64,000 nucleotides of DNA from DASZVB01 sp036272055 (GTDB lineage Bacteria > Myxococcota_A > Polyangia > Polyangiales > Polyangiaceae): the NCBI GenBank assembly GCA_036272055.1, contig DATAZL010000002.1, forward strand, positions 25,639 to 89,638, given 5' to 3'. How positions within the stretch are numbered: position 1 is the stretch's first letter; every line of letters begins with the position of its first letter. Below the pieces are notes generated by a model. That model was not told where the DNA came from and did no database searches. It was given only the letters and a program-made list of their open reading frames with translations. Made by a program: the position numbers and the translations under genes. Below are positions 26,778 through 36,024 of the stretch, one piece after another.

Positions 26778-28223
26778 GTGTGGAGCCTTCGCCGACTAGC
26801 GCCGGAACGAGCCGTGGTCCTCGCCGCGGGTCTGCTGTCGTCCGTCTACACGCTCGCGACGCTGGCGATACAGTACGAAAACGGCTCGCTGCGCGGCGAC
26901 GACATCGTCTACTTCTCCGAGGCGCGGCGCACTCACTTCCTGAGCTTCATCGGCGAGCCGATCGACGTCCACGCGGTACCGCTCCACCGTGCGACCACGT
27001 ATCTGGTCACACTCTTCGGAAGGCCCGACTACGACGCGCTCCTGCTCGCGATGACCGTGGTTCACGTCGCTGGCGTCGTGCTCCTCTATCGAGCCCTCGA
27101 GCGGTTCGCGCCGAACCCGGGCAACGCCGTGGCGACGTTCTGGTACGCCACGTTCGTCTATCTCGGCACCATCTTCGGATGGTGGACGTCGGCGGCGCAC
27201 CGGCTCCCGTATCTCGCGTTCTTCGCGTCCGCGCTCTACGCCTATGCGCGCTTCCGGCAGGAGCACCGGGCGACGTGGGCCGCCTGCGCTGTGCTCTCGA
27301 TGGTCTCGGCCGTCGGCTTCTTCGAGAAGGGCGCGCTCTTTCCGCTCATCCTCGGAGCCGTCGAGGCGTCGCTCTGGTTCGAGACCGACGCGCGCGATAG
27401 AAAGACGAACTTCGCGCTCGTTGCAGGGCTCGGCGCGCTCACACTCGTCTACTTCGTGGCGTGGCGCTGGGCAGTGGGCGAGAGCTGGTCCGCGCTGTCC
27501 GCCACGCCAAGACACGCCGTCACGTACGCCGTCGCGAGCTACCGCATGCTCCTGTCGGCCAGCGTCGGGCGCGTCGCTGACTGGTACTTGCCGGCGCTGC
27601 TGCTCTGGGCGTTCCTCGTCGTGGTGACGATACGACGGGCGCCGCGTACCGCGCTCATCTGGGGCGGCGCGATCGTCGTCACGACGGTGAGCTTGCTCAC
27701 GACGGGGATCTCCGTCGCGCGTTCCCAGGTGTGGGGCGAAATGCTGCCCTACTACTCGCATCGCTATTACCCCGACGTCATGTTCGTCCTCATGGTGTTC
27801 GTCGCGCTCGTCTGGCAGCGCGCGTACCCGAGCGGCGCTCAGGCGCTCCGCGGCCGGCGTAGCCGCTGGCTCTCGGCGGCGTCCGCGCTCATGGCGATGA
27901 CGGCGCTCACACTCGTCTCGACGAAGAGCGCCCTCGACCTGCAACACGGGTTCTACGCGCCCACGCGTGAGGGCAAAATCTACGAAGACAACGTCGTCGC
28001 CGGCATGGAACAGCTCAAGGCAGAGCACCGCCCCTTGAACTTCGTCGACGGCACGGTCCCCAGGCACCTGAACCCGATGGGCGGCGACGGCGCACGCGTC
28101 GCCATCCTGCTCCACGCCCTCGGCTATCACGCCCACTTCTACGACCTTCGCACCGCAAAGCGCGGGCGCGGGGTCTACCGCATCACCGATACCGGCGAGC
28201 TAGCACTCGTCTCCAGCAAATAA
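26778..28223 (+). CDS. Multi-pass membrane protein, GT-C glycosyltransferase-like
   Basis: 481 residues from GTG 26778. About nine to ten hydrophobic helices are visible, with an Asp-Asp pair in the first extracytoplasmic loop ('NGSLRGDDIVYFSE') as in GT-C polyprenyl-phosphate-sugar transferases. The C-terminal ~80 residues are soluble. No specific subfamily is recognised. The usual role of such proteins is transfer of a lipid-linked sugar to glycans or proteins at the outer face of the inner membrane, which is inference here. Convergent with queD across the inverted repeat at 28307. Confidence 0.75.
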   Translation: MWSLRRLAPERAVVLAAGLLSSVYTLATLAIQYENGSLRGDDIVYFSEARRTHFLSFIGEPIDVHAVPLHRATTYLVTLFGRPDYDALLLAMTVVHVAGVVLLYRALERFAPNPGNAVATFWYATFVYLGTIFGWWTSAAHRLPYLAFFASALYAYARFRQEHRATWAACAVLSMVSAVGFFEKGALFPLILGAVEASLWFETDARDRKTNFALVAGLGALTLVYFVAWRWAVGESWSALSATPRHAVTYAVASYRMLLSASVGRVADWYLPALLLWAFLVVVTIRRAPRTALIWGGAIVVTTVSLLTTGISVARSQVWGEMLPYYSHRYYPDVMFVLMVFVALVWQRAYPSGAQALRGRRSRWLSAASALMAMTALTLVSTKSALDLQHGFYAPTREGKIYEDNVVAGMEQLKAEHRPLNFVDGTVPRHLNPMGGDGARVAILLHALGYHAHFYDLRTAKRGRGVYRITDTGELALVSSK

Positions 28224-28306
28224 CGCGCAACGGTTTATGGGGGAGCCCTCCACGCCGCGCGCGTCGGCGTGCACCGCTTCACGAGAGCGCGGCGCAGCCT
28301 TTTACG

Positions 28307-28351
28307 GGAAAACTTTGCGATGTACCTGAGAAGTACATCGCAAAGTTTTCC
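28307..28351. repeat. Perfect 19-bp inverted repeat with 7-base loop
   Basis: Arms at 28307-28325 (GGAAAACTTTGCGATGTAC) and 28333-28351 are exact reverse complements, separated by CTGAGAA. The element is much more AT-rich than its surroundings and lies between convergent genes (membrane protein ending 28223, queD ending 28463). It may be a bidirectional terminator, since each strand's stem ends in TTTTCC, or a mobile-palindrome relic. The rest of 28224-28462 holds nothing else I recognise. Confidence 0.85.
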
Positions 28352-28462
28352 GCGAGAGCCCCTATGAGCGCGCCGGTGATGCCAGGTTCCTGAGCGCCGT
28401 AGTCGCGGGGCGATCGGCATCGCGGGAAAAGCGGGTAATGAGCGGCGCCGAGGGGGCGCGGG

Positions 28463-28825
28463 TTACTTCCCTTCGTACTCGCAGCGGGCGTCGCAGGTTT
28501 CGTGGACGGTGATGCGCTCGAGGGACGGGAGGGACGGCTTCATCTTGTCCCAGATGTAGCGGGCCAGATGCTCGCTCGTGGGGTTCTCGAGGCCGGGCAC
28601 TTCGTTGAGATAGTTGTGATCGAGGACGTCGTAGAGGGGGCGCCAGACCGCCTCGAGGATGTCGTAGTCGATGAACCACCCGGTCTCTTCGTTGACGGGG
28701 CCGGCAACGGTGAGCTCGACCTTGAAGCTGTGCCCGTGGAGGCGCTGGCACTTGTGTCCCGCGGGGACCTTCGGAAGCCGGTGCGCGGCTTCGAACCGTA
28801 ATTCTTTGACGAGTCGGACGTTCAC
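28463..28825 (-). CDS. queD: 6-pyruvoyl-tetrahydropterin synthase family (QueD-like)
   Basis: 120 residues, the full family length. Zinc ligands are His in 'FEAAHRL' and the two in 'LHGHSF', with the catalytic Cys in 'GHKCQRLHGH'. Further motifs are 'WFIDYDIL', 'LDHNYLN', 'NPTSEHLARYI' and 'ITVHET'. In bacteria this enzyme makes 6-carboxy-5,6,7,8-tetrahydropterin for queuosine-type deazapurines. The start is GTG 28825, overlapping the rdgB stop (GTGA). queC, queE and queF are not in the window. Confidence 0.92.
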   Translation of the reverse strand: MNVRLVKELRFEAAHRLPKVPAGHKCQRLHGHSFKVELTVAGPVNEETGWFIDYDILEAVWRPLYDVLDHNYLNEVPGLENPTSEHLARYIWDKMKPSLPSLERITVHETCDARCEYEGK

Positions 28826-29499
28826 GAGGCGGGCACCTTAGCAGCAGGGGGAACGGAGGCCAGGAGCGCCGACAGCGCGGCGCCGCGCGAGAGGAGCTCC
28901 TTCGCGAGGAGTCGCGCCGCCTTGCCGCGGTGCGACCGCTCGCTCTTCTCCTTGTCGCTGAGCTCGGCGCTCGTGCGCCCCACGTCGGGCAAGTAGAGGA
29001 GCGGGTCGTAGCCGAACCCGTTCTCGCCCTTCGGCGACGAGGCGATGACGCCCTCGTAGGTCCCGGTCGTCTCGACGAGGACGCGCCCCTCGGGCGATGC
29101 GACGCACATCGCGCACACGAACCGGGCGGTGCGGTCCGCCGATGGCAATTCGGCGAAGGCGCGGAGCAGCTTGTCGTTGTTGGCGCGGTCGCGCGCTTCA
29201 CGGCTGCCGGACACGCCGGCGTAGCGCGCCGAGTGCACTCCGGGAGCGCCCCCGAGCGCGTCCACCTCGAGCCCCGAGTCCTCGGCGAGACACGTGAGCC
29301 CGGTGGCGCGCGCGTACGCGACGGCCTTGAGCTTCGCGTTCCCCATGAACGTGTCCGCGTCCTCCTCCGGCTCGGGTGGAACTGCGGAGAGCGAGTCGAG
29401 CGAGTGCACGAAGATGCCGAGCGGCTCGAAGATGCCGCGGAGCTCCCGCACCTTGTGAGGATTCGTCGTCGCGAACAGGACCGCCAGCGCACCTTTCAT
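28822..29499 (-). CDS. rdgB: Non-canonical purine NTP pyrophosphatase (RdgB/HAM1)
   Basis: 225 residues. The enzyme hydrolyses ITP, dITP and XTP to monophosphates, keeping deaminated purines out of nucleic acids. Family motifs are 'LFATTNPHKVREL', 'TFMGNAKLKA', 'CLAEDSGLEVDALGGAPGVHSARYAG' and 'GENGFGYDPLLYLP', with the late 'SHRGKAARLL'. Near-normal length with a short extra C-terminal tail. It overlaps queD by four bases and follows cydB by about 50 bases, so cydA-cydB-rdgB-queD may be one transcript. Confidence 0.95.
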   Translation of the reverse strand: MKGALAVLFATTNPHKVRELRGIFEPLGIFVHSLDSLSAVPPEPEEDADTFMGNAKLKAVAYARATGLTCLAEDSGLEVDALGGAPGVHSARYAGVSGSREARDRANNDKLLRAFAELPSADRTARFVCAMCVASPEGRVLVETTGTYEGVIASSPKGENGFGYDPLLYLPDVGRTSAELSDKEKSERSHRGKAARLLAKELLSRGAALSALLASVPPAAKVPAS

Positions 29500-29552
29500 G
29501 GCCGCCGAAGCTTATTCAGCGCCGGCCGGGACGCGAGCCCCGACGTGAATCG

Positions 29553-30545
29553 TCACACCGGTTTCTTGAAGACGCGGAACAGGTAGAGGAGCGCCGGCAA
29601 AAGCAGCGCCGTGCCGGCGAGGAGCGCCGGAATCACGGCGGCCACGACCTCGCTCCGTGCGCCGGCGTTCCCGAGCCGGACGTCGGGAAGGACTATCGCG
29701 CCGCGCATTGCGAGCCCCCACCCGACGACCACCAGAGCGACCTGGACGACCACCGCGGCGCGGGCGAGCCGGTACCGTCGCACGACGAGCGCCACCACGA
29801 CGGCCGAGGCGGCGAGCGCCGTCGCGACCTGGACCGCGACAGCGTACGAGGACGACGCGAGGCTCGCGTAGAGCGCGGGCGCGTCCCATCGCGACAGCCA
29901 GAACACGACGGCAGCGACCATTCCAGTGGCCACTTCTAGCGCGAGGGCGCGCGCCCTGAAGTCACCCTGCACCGCGACGTCGGAGTCCACCGTGAGGTAG
30001 ACGGCGGCGAGGAGCGCGAAGAGGAACACCGCGAAGACGCCGGTGCCGACCGCGAACGGCGTGAGCCACCCGGCGAAGTAGTCGCTGGTGACGTTCTTGC
30101 CGTCCCAGCGGATCGCGCCGGTGGAGAGCGCGCCGAGACTGTCACCGAGGAACACCGGCGTGAGCAGGCTCGACACGCCGAAGACGCGTGCCCAGCCCCG
30201 TGTACGGTCCACCTGCCGGAGATCGTACGAATAGAAGACGAAGCTCGAGCCACGGAACACGATGCCGAGGAGCGCGAGGGTGATCGGCACGTGAAGCGCG
30301 ACGCTGACCACCGCGAACGCGCGCGGGAACGCCGTGAACATCGCGACGATGACGAAGATGAGCCAGACGTGGTTCGCCTCCCAGATCGGCGCGATCGCCC
30401 GCTCGACGGCGTGACGCTGCTCGTGGGCTCGCGGACCGCGCGCAAAGAGGTGCCAGATGCCGCCCCCGAAGTCGGCGCCCGCCGTCAGGACGTAGGCACA
30501 GACGCCCGCGCCCATGACGAACCAGAGGAGCTCCGCGGAGCTCAC
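29553..30545 (-). CDS. cydB: Cytochrome bd-type quinol oxidase subunit II
   Basis: 330 residues, about eight hydrophobic helices, matching CydB. Recognisable N-terminal segments are 'LTAGADFGGGIWHLF' and 'PIWEANHVWLIF'. The start is GTG 30545, which overlaps the cydA stop (GTGA). An in-frame extension further upstream would read through cydA and lacks family similarity. With CydA it forms an inner-membrane terminal oxidase that reduces oxygen from quinol without pumping protons. No cydX-like small frame is obvious downstream. Confidence 0.94.
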   Translation of the reverse strand: MSSAELLWFVMGAGVCAYVLTAGADFGGGIWHLFARGPRAHEQRHAVERAIAPIWEANHVWLIFVIVAMFTAFPRAFAVVSVALHVPITLALLGIVFRGSSFVFYSYDLRQVDRTRGWARVFGVSSLLTPVFLGDSLGALSTGAIRWDGKNVTSDYFAGWLTPFAVGTGVFAVFLFALLAAVYLTVDSDVAVQGDFRARALALEVATGMVAAVVFWLSRWDAPALYASLASSSYAVAVQVATALAASAVVVALVVRRYRLARAAVVVQVALVVVGWGLAMRGAIVLPDVRLGNAGARSEVVAAVIPALLAGTALLLPALLYLFRVFKKPV

Positions 30546-31855
30546 GCCGGACCCTCCGCGTCGTGCGGGACGCTCCCGACGTGGCGGCGGAGGAGCACGA
30601 GCACGACGACCCCGAGCATCACGTAGACCGCGGTGAACGTCGCGAACGGGATCAGCAGGTGCGGCACCGGCGTCACCGCGTCGGCCGTGCGGAGCACCCC
30701 GCCGATGATCCACGGCTGGCGCCCCACTTCCGTCACCGTCCACCCCGCCTCTATCGCGACGAGCCCGAGGGGCGCGACGACCACCGCGCCGCGAAGGAAC
30801 GCCCGGCTGTCGAACGGATCCCGCTTTCGCACGCGCTCGAACAGGGCGAACGCGACGAGCCCGAGCATGCACATCCCGGAGCCGACCATCGCGTCGAACG
30901 CGAGGTGCGTCACCGCGACGGGCGGCCAGTTCGTCTCCGCGACGCTGTCGAGGCCGGTGACGGTCGCGTGCGGGTCGCCCTTCGCGAGAAAGCTGAGGAC
31001 GTAGGGAATGCGGAGCGCGCCGTGCACTTCCCGATGCTCGGTGTCGGCGATTCCGCCGAGCACGATGGGCGCGTCCGCCGTGGTCTCGAAGTGCGCCTCT
31101 GCCGCCGCGAGCTTCACCGGCTGATACTTCGCGATGTTCTTCGCCGCGAAGTCGCCGGAGAAGAGCTGGAGCGGGATCGCGACGGTCGCGAGACCGAGGG
31201 CGATCGCGCCGGCACGACGATGAAAGACGCTCTTTGGCGTACGGAGGAGCGCCGCGGCGTGGATGCCGAGCACCGCGAAGGCGACCGCGGCGTAGGCCGC
31301 GAGCACCATGTGCATCGCCTCCGCCGGGAACGACGGGCTGAAGAAGGCACGCACCAGGTCGAGCTCCACGAGCTCACCGTCTTTCACGACGAAACCCGCG
31401 GGCGTGTTCATCCAGGCGTTCACCGCGACGACGAAGACGCCGCTCGCGAGCCCGGAGACGGCGACCACGACGCCCGCGACGAGATGCGCGCGCTGCGAGA
31501 CTCTTTCCCATCCGTACAGGTACACGCCGAGGAAGATCGCCTCGAGGAAGAACGCGAACCCTTCCAGACTGAACGGCATGCCGATGAGCGGACCGGCGCG
31601 CTCCATGAACCGCGGCCACAGGAGCCCGAGCTCGAAGCTGAGCACCGTGCCGGACACGGCGCCGACAGCGAACAGGATGGCCGTGCCCTTCGCCCAGCGG
31701 TGCGCGAGGTCGAGATACACGGCGTCACCCGTCTTCGCGTGGCGATACTCGGCCGCGACCATCATGACCGGCATCGCCATGCCAATCACGGCGAAGACGA
31801 TGTGAAAGCCGAGCGAGACGGCCATCTGCAGCCGCGCGGCTAGAAGGTCCGGCAC
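30542..31855 (-). CDS. cydA: Cytochrome bd-type quinol oxidase subunit I
   Basis: 437 residues with about nine helices. The N-terminal heme-ligand His lies in 'RLQMAVSLGFHIVFA', and the Glu-rich helix 'LEGFAFFLEAIFLGVYLYGW', the Met ligand region 'GSGMCMLGL' and the invariant 'GRQPWII' are present. The quinol-binding loop looks short, so it fits the CioA-like short-Q-loop group, many of which are relatively cyanide-insensitive. First gene of the possible cydAB-rdgB-queD run, divergent from the SDR gene. Confidence 0.95.
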   Translation of the reverse strand: MPDLLAARLQMAVSLGFHIVFAVIGMAMPVMMVAAEYRHAKTGDAVYLDLAHRWAKGTAILFAVGAVSGTVLSFELGLLWPRFMERAGPLIGMPFSLEGFAFFLEAIFLGVYLYGWERVSQRAHLVAGVVVAVSGLASGVFVVAVNAWMNTPAGFVVKDGELVELDLVRAFFSPSFPAEAMHMVLAAYAAVAFAVLGIHAAALLRTPKSVFHRRAGAIALGLATVAIPLQLFSGDFAAKNIAKYQPVKLAAAEAHFETTADAPIVLGGIADTEHREVHGALRIPYVLSFLAKGDPHATVTGLDSVAETNWPPVAVTHLAFDAMVGSGMCMLGLVAFALFERVRKRDPFDSRAFLRGAVVVAPLGLVAIEAGWTVTEVGRQPWIIGGVLRTADAVTPVPHLLIPFATFTAVYVMLGVVVLVLLRRHVGSVPHDAEGPA

Positions 31856-31954
31856 ACTCCTTTTCTAAGGTGGGACCGCGCGATTCGCAATCACGAGAAG
31901 CCCGTACGGACGCTCCTTTCGTTCGCGCTCCACGCGGGTGTATCGTCCGCGTCG

Positions 31955-32797
31955 ATGACGAAGCTCGAAAATCAGGTGGTGTTGATCACGGGTTGTTCGA
32001 CGGGCATCGGCCGCGCGCTTGCGCTCGAGCTGAAAGCGAGCGGTCACCGGCCGTTCGCGACCGCGCGAAAGCTCGAGGCGATAGCGGATCTCGCCGCGCA
32101 GGGCATCGAGACGCTCGCCCTCGACGTGAAGGACACGGCGTCGATCGCGGCGGCCGTCGCCACCATCCGGAAGAGCGCCGGCCGGATCGACGTGCTCATC
32201 AACAATGCCGGCCAGAACGCCTTCGGCCCGATCCTCGAGCTGCCGCTCGAGCGGGTACGCTCCACGTTCGAGACCAACGTCCTCGGGCTGCTCGCCGTCA
32301 CCCAGGCCGTGTTTCCCGTCATGGCCGCACAGCGCGACGGGCTCGTCGTGAACGTCGGAAGCGTCGTCGGGATCCTGCCGACGCCGTTCGCCGCCGCCTA
32401 CTGCGCGACGAAGAGCGCCGTGCACATGCTCTCCGAGGTGATGCGGATGGAAGCGGCGCCGTTCGGCATCGACGTAGTCGTCGTGCAGCCCGGCGGCGTG
32501 AAGTCGAGCATCGCCGACAACGCCGCGCACGACATCGCGCGCTTCAAAGCGCCGCCGTCGCTCTACCACCGCGTCTACGCCGGCATAGAGAAGCGCGCTT
32601 ACTCGTCGCAGGACGGACCGATGCCGACAGAAGACTTCGCGCGCGAGCTGGTCCTGCAGGCGTTCGTCGCGCCGCCGCCGCGCGTGATCCGCCTCGGCAC
32701 CGGCTCCGACACCCTGCCGCGCTTCGCGGAGCTCGAGGGCGAGAAGCGCGACGCGATCCTGTCGAAGAACTACGGCCTCGACACGCTCGCCGACTGA
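31955..32797 (+). CDS. Short-chain dehydrogenase/reductase
   Basis: 280 residues, classical SDR. The cofactor motif is TGCSTGIG near residue 12, followed by 'NNAGQNAFGPI'. The catalytic triad has Ser in 'VGSVVGILP' and Y-x-x-x-K in 'AAYCATKSA'. The Asp in 'LALDVKD' and the C-terminal region resemble retinol-dehydrogenase-like SDRs. Substrate is not predictable. It stands alone, divergent from cydA; the 240 bases downstream contain no gene. Confidence 0.88.
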   Translation: MTKLENQVVLITGCSTGIGRALALELKASGHRPFATARKLEAIADLAAQGIETLALDVKDTASIAAAVATIRKSAGRIDVLINNAGQNAFGPILELPLERVRSTFETNVLGLLAVTQAVFPVMAAQRDGLVVNVGSVVGILPTPFAAAYCATKSAVHMLSEVMRMEAAPFGIDVVVVQPGGVKSSIADNAAHDIARFKAPPSLYHRVYAGIEKRAYSSQDGPMPTEDFARELVLQAFVAPPPRVIRLGTGSDTLPRFAELEGEKRDAILSKNYGLDTLAD

Positions 32798-33038
32798 GCA
32801 CTCGCGACGACACGCCGCTCACCGGCCTCGAGGGACGTCGGTTCAGCGCGACTGCAAGTTGCTAGCGCCGACGGAAATTTACGCCACGGAAACATCCCAG
32901 GCTGGCCAGTCAACATGCCCGTAGAGCTTCGTCTTTTGCCACTTGGCGCCAAACGACGGAGGGCGTCTAGACGGGACCATGCAAGCGTGGAACGTTCGGT
33001 ACAGCGGAGTGGTTACGGTGTCCGAAAGGAGTCTGCGT

Positions 33039-34241
33039 ATGGTTTCTCGTTTTGCTACGGCGCTAATCGCCGTGTGCTCGATCGTCGCTGCGGGTTGCTC
33101 GTCAGATGCTCCCACCCACGGTTCTTCCACGAAGAAGCCGGTCGTAAAGGAAGCCGACGGCGCTGCGCCGACGGGCACCGATGCGGGCGGGGCCTGCGAC
33201 GACAACGCCCTCGCCTCCTCCACGGTTCCCTGCAATCCCACCGGCAACCCTTGCAACATCAATAGCGGGTACCCCGGTGACGAGTACTGCATTCCCCCGC
33301 CCCCCGCGGGCAAGGGCATCCAGATCCACTTCGGTCCAAAGAGCTATACGGACCCGGCAGAGATCGCAAAGTACATCATGAACCCGGGCGAGGAGTTCAA
33401 CGCCTACGGGATCGCGAACATCGATGCACTCGACGACCACTACTACAACTACACGCAGATCCGCATGCGTCCGGGTTCGCATCATCTGATCAACACGCTG
33501 GTCACCGGTGACGACCTGACCGAGGGCTACGTCCCCGACGGCGTCGGCTGCCCCGGGACGCCCGTCGGCGGCTTCCCCGGCACGCAGAACCTGATCCGCA
33601 ACATGCCGCCGAACGGCGTCGAAGCGCCGGAGAACGTGGGCCTCGGCAGCAAGCTGCCCGGCAACGCGAAGCTCTGCCTGAACCACCACGCCTACAATCT
33701 GAACGGCGACAAGCCAATCTTGCGCGAGGTGTGGATCAACGTGTGGTTCGTCGACGAGGCGGACGTCACGCAGAAAACGTCGTCGGTGACGATCTTCGCC
33801 GGACCGTGGACGGGCATCCCGCCGCACACGTCGACGGTGCTCAAGGCCAACACGACCGTCAACGGCGATGGTCGCATCATCAACATGTTCGGTCATCGTC
33901 ACGTCGCGACCGACCGCTTCGCGGTGTGGAAGAACGACGAGCTCGTGTACGACTCGTGGAACTGGCAGGAGTCAGTCGCGTACGACTACGACAGCATGAC
34001 GCAGAACCCGGCGCTCGATCCCGACAAGAAGACGGACGGCGCGACCTCGGGCATCTTGCCGGTCACCACCGGCGACAAGATCAACATCGAGTGCGACGTG
34101 AACAACCAGACCGACAACACGCTCTACTTCAAGAACGAGCTGTACACGGGAGAGATGTGCATCCTCTTCGGTTCGTCCGTCGGCGTCGGTATCCAGGGAG
34201 GTAACTTCCCGGGTGGCGGCGTGCCTCCGGGCGCCGAGTGA
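33039..34241 (+). CDS. Lipoprotein with copper type II monooxygenase-like (PHM/DBM) ligand set
   Basis: 400 residues. The start ATG 33039 has an excellent AAAGGAG seven bases upstream, and the signal peptide ends in VAAGC (Cys20). The mature protein contains, in order, every copper-ligand motif of peptidylglycine/dopamine-beta monooxygenases: HH at 148-149, HH at 216-217, H-x-H at 286/288 ('MFGHRHVA') and Met373 in 'GEMCILFG'. In PHM the first two sites supply the CuH ligands and the last two CuM. Several Cys in the first 90 residues suggest a separate N-terminal knot. I infer an extracytoplasmic copper protein, possibly an oxygenase; substrate unknown. Confidence 0.75.
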   Translation: MVSRFATALIAVCSIVAAGCSSDAPTHGSSTKKPVVKEADGAAPTGTDAGGACDDNALASSTVPCNPTGNPCNINSGYPGDEYCIPPPPAGKGIQIHFGPKSYTDPAEIAKYIMNPGEEFNAYGIANIDALDDHYYNYTQIRMRPGSHHLINTLVTGDDLTEGYVPDGVGCPGTPVGGFPGTQNLIRNMPPNGVEAPENVGLGSKLPGNAKLCLNHHAYNLNGDKPILREVWINVWFVDEADVTQKTSSVTIFAGPWTGIPPHTSTVLKANTTVNGDGRIINMFGHRHVATDRFAVWKNDELVYDSWNWQESVAYDYDSMTQNPALDPDKKTDGATSGILPVTTGDKINIECDVNNQTDNTLYFKNELYTGEMCILFGSSVGVGIQGGNFPGGGVPPGAE

Positions 34242-34274
34242 TCCGCGTCACGAGCTGAAAACAGCCCGAGAATA

Positions 34275-34312
34275 CGGCGGCCCTCCGGCGCGAAAGCGAC
34301 GGGCGGCCGCCG
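34275..34312 (+). terminator. Likely factor-independent terminator after the copper lipoprotein gene
   Basis: CGGCGGCC (34275-34282) and GGCCGCCG (34305-34312) form a GC-rich stem. The interior contains a smaller CGC-GAAA-GCG hairpin, and AACTCTTTCC follows. It lies 34 bases after the stop at 34241. Confidence 0.5.
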
Positions 34313-34371
34313 AACTCTTTCCATCGGATGGTTAAAGAGAAATCGCGGGCTCGTGGGCGTAGACTGACGGA

Positions 34372-36024
34372 GTGAGCTGGGGAAGGTTCGCCTGCGTCGC
34401 CGCCTGCATGCTCTCGTGCGCGTCGCTCGGCTGCTCGTCGTCGGATCATCCGCCGCTGCTCGATCCGAACGGCGCTCCGGCGAGACCCACGGCGCGCATC
34501 CCGGAGCGCGGGGCGGCGTTCCACCCGATGGAGTGCTGGGTCACGCCGCCCGCGGAATACGCGGTGGATTGCGGCACGGTGACGACCACCGGGCACTCCG
34601 ACGGAACCGGCGGCACGGTGGAGCTCGCCGTCGCCGTCGTCTACAGCAGCGGCGAGCACGTCGCACGCGAGCCGGTCGTCTTCCTCGACGGCGGGCCCGG
34701 CGCGGGCTCGCTCCAGGGCCTTCTCACCGACTCGATCCCGTTCTCGACGGTGCTCGCGGATCACGATCTCGTGCTCTTCGATCAGCGGGGCACGGGCTTC
34801 TCGAAGCCGAAGCCCGACTGCAACGTCGACAGCTCGATCGTCATGAGCGCGGTAGGGACCGACGGTGACGGCGATGGCGGCGTGCCGGACGCAACGACCA
34901 CTCATGCGACGCTGCCCTCGGCGGTCGAGATGTGTCACACGAGCGCGGCCGCGAGTGCGGATCTCTCCATCTTTCGCAGTGTGGAGAACGCCGCAGACGC
35001 CGTCGCCGTGGAGCACGCGCTCGGCTACACGTCGTGGAACCTTTACGGCATCTCGTACGGCACCCGCTATGCGCTCACCGTGCTCCGCGATCATCCCCAG
35101 GGCGTCAAGACGGCGGTGATCGACTCGGTGGTGCCGCTCCAGGTCGATCTGATCGCGGAGCAAGGAGCGAACGTCTACAGCGCGCTCCATCTCATCGCCG
35201 GCGCCTGCGCCACACAGTCGAGCTGCGCCGAAACCTATGGCGACCTCGAAGCGAAGGAGCTCGCGGTGCTGGAGCGGTTCGACGCCGCACCGCCCAGGGT
35301 CATGCTGTCGAACGGCAAGACCGCCGTGGTCTCGGCGGCGGTCGTCGCGAATCTCCTCGTCACGTTCATGTATTCACCGCCGACGATCTCGCTCTTGCCT
35401 GAGCTCGTCGAGGAGCTCACCAGCGGGGACTACTCGGCACTCGCGGCGCTCGCATCTGCGGAGGGCGCTTCGTCGCCCATCGATCTCGCGACGTATCTCT
35501 CCGTCACCTGCGCGGACGAGACGCCGTTCTCGTCGCCGGCAGCCCTCACCGCGGCACTCGCGCGCGTGCCGGAAAGCTGGCGAAAGTGGGTGTCGCCGTC
35601 GACACCGTTCGACAATTGCCGGATCTGGAACGTGCCCGCGTCGCCCGCGAAGGAGAACGAGGCCGTGTCGAGCGCCATCCCGACGCTGGTGACGTCCGGT
35701 CAGTTCGACCCGGTGACGCCACCAAGCTACGGCGCGCTCGCAGCATCGACTCTGAAGAACTCGCGCAACGTCGTCTTCGCGGGCGAAGCCCACGGTTCGA
35801 CGATCGACGCCTGCGGCAGCGAGACGTTGCACGCGTTCCTCGCGTCACCGACGGCGCCCACGCGCGCGGGTTGCCAGAGCCTCTCCAGCCTGTCGTTCCA
35901 GTCGCTCGGAGCAGCGACGCCGGAGCCGACACTCTACTTCGACACGTCGGGCCGACGCCCGAGCGCGGAGCTCATTCGCTCCGCGAAGCGGCGCTTCCCG
36001 TTCCCGGTCCCGTTGCTTCGGTGA
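34372..36024 (+). CDS. Secreted alpha/beta hydrolase, TAP-like (tripeptidyl aminopeptidase-like) lipoprotein
   Basis: 550 residues from GTG 34372. The signal peptide ends ASLGC (Cys21). The alpha/beta-hydrolase core has the oxyanion segment 'FLDGGPGAG', 'FDQRGTGFS', the nucleophile Ser228 in GISYGT, an Asp in 'SGQFDPVTPP' and a His in 'GEAHGST'. The C-terminal part matches the TAP-like domain that completes these peptidases or esterases. A poorly conserved Asp/Gly-rich insert sits around residue 165. Likely cell-surface hydrolysis of short peptides or esters. Its 3' end overlaps the convergent membrane-protein gene by 53 bases. Confidence 0.85.
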   Translation: MSWGRFACVAACMLSCASLGCSSSDHPPLLDPNGAPARPTARIPERGAAFHPMECWVTPPAEYAVDCGTVTTTGHSDGTGGTVELAVAVVYSSGEHVAREPVVFLDGGPGAGSLQGLLTDSIPFSTVLADHDLVLFDQRGTGFSKPKPDCNVDSSIVMSAVGTDGDGDGGVPDATTTHATLPSAVEMCHTSAAASADLSIFRSVENAADAVAVEHALGYTSWNLYGISYGTRYALTVLRDHPQGVKTAVIDSVVPLQVDLIAEQGANVYSALHLIAGACATQSSCAETYGDLEAKELAVLERFDAAPPRVMLSNGKTAVVSAAVVANLLVTFMYSPPTISLLPELVEELTSGDYSALAALASAEGASSPIDLATYLSVTCADETPFSSPAALTAALARVPESWRKWVSPSTPFDNCRIWNVPASPAKENEAVSSAIPTLVTSGQFDPVTPPSYGALAASTLKNSRNVVFAGEAHGSTIDACGSETLHAFLASPTAPTRAGCQSLSSLSFQSLGAATPEPTLYFDTSGRRPSAELIRSAKRRFPFPVPLLR

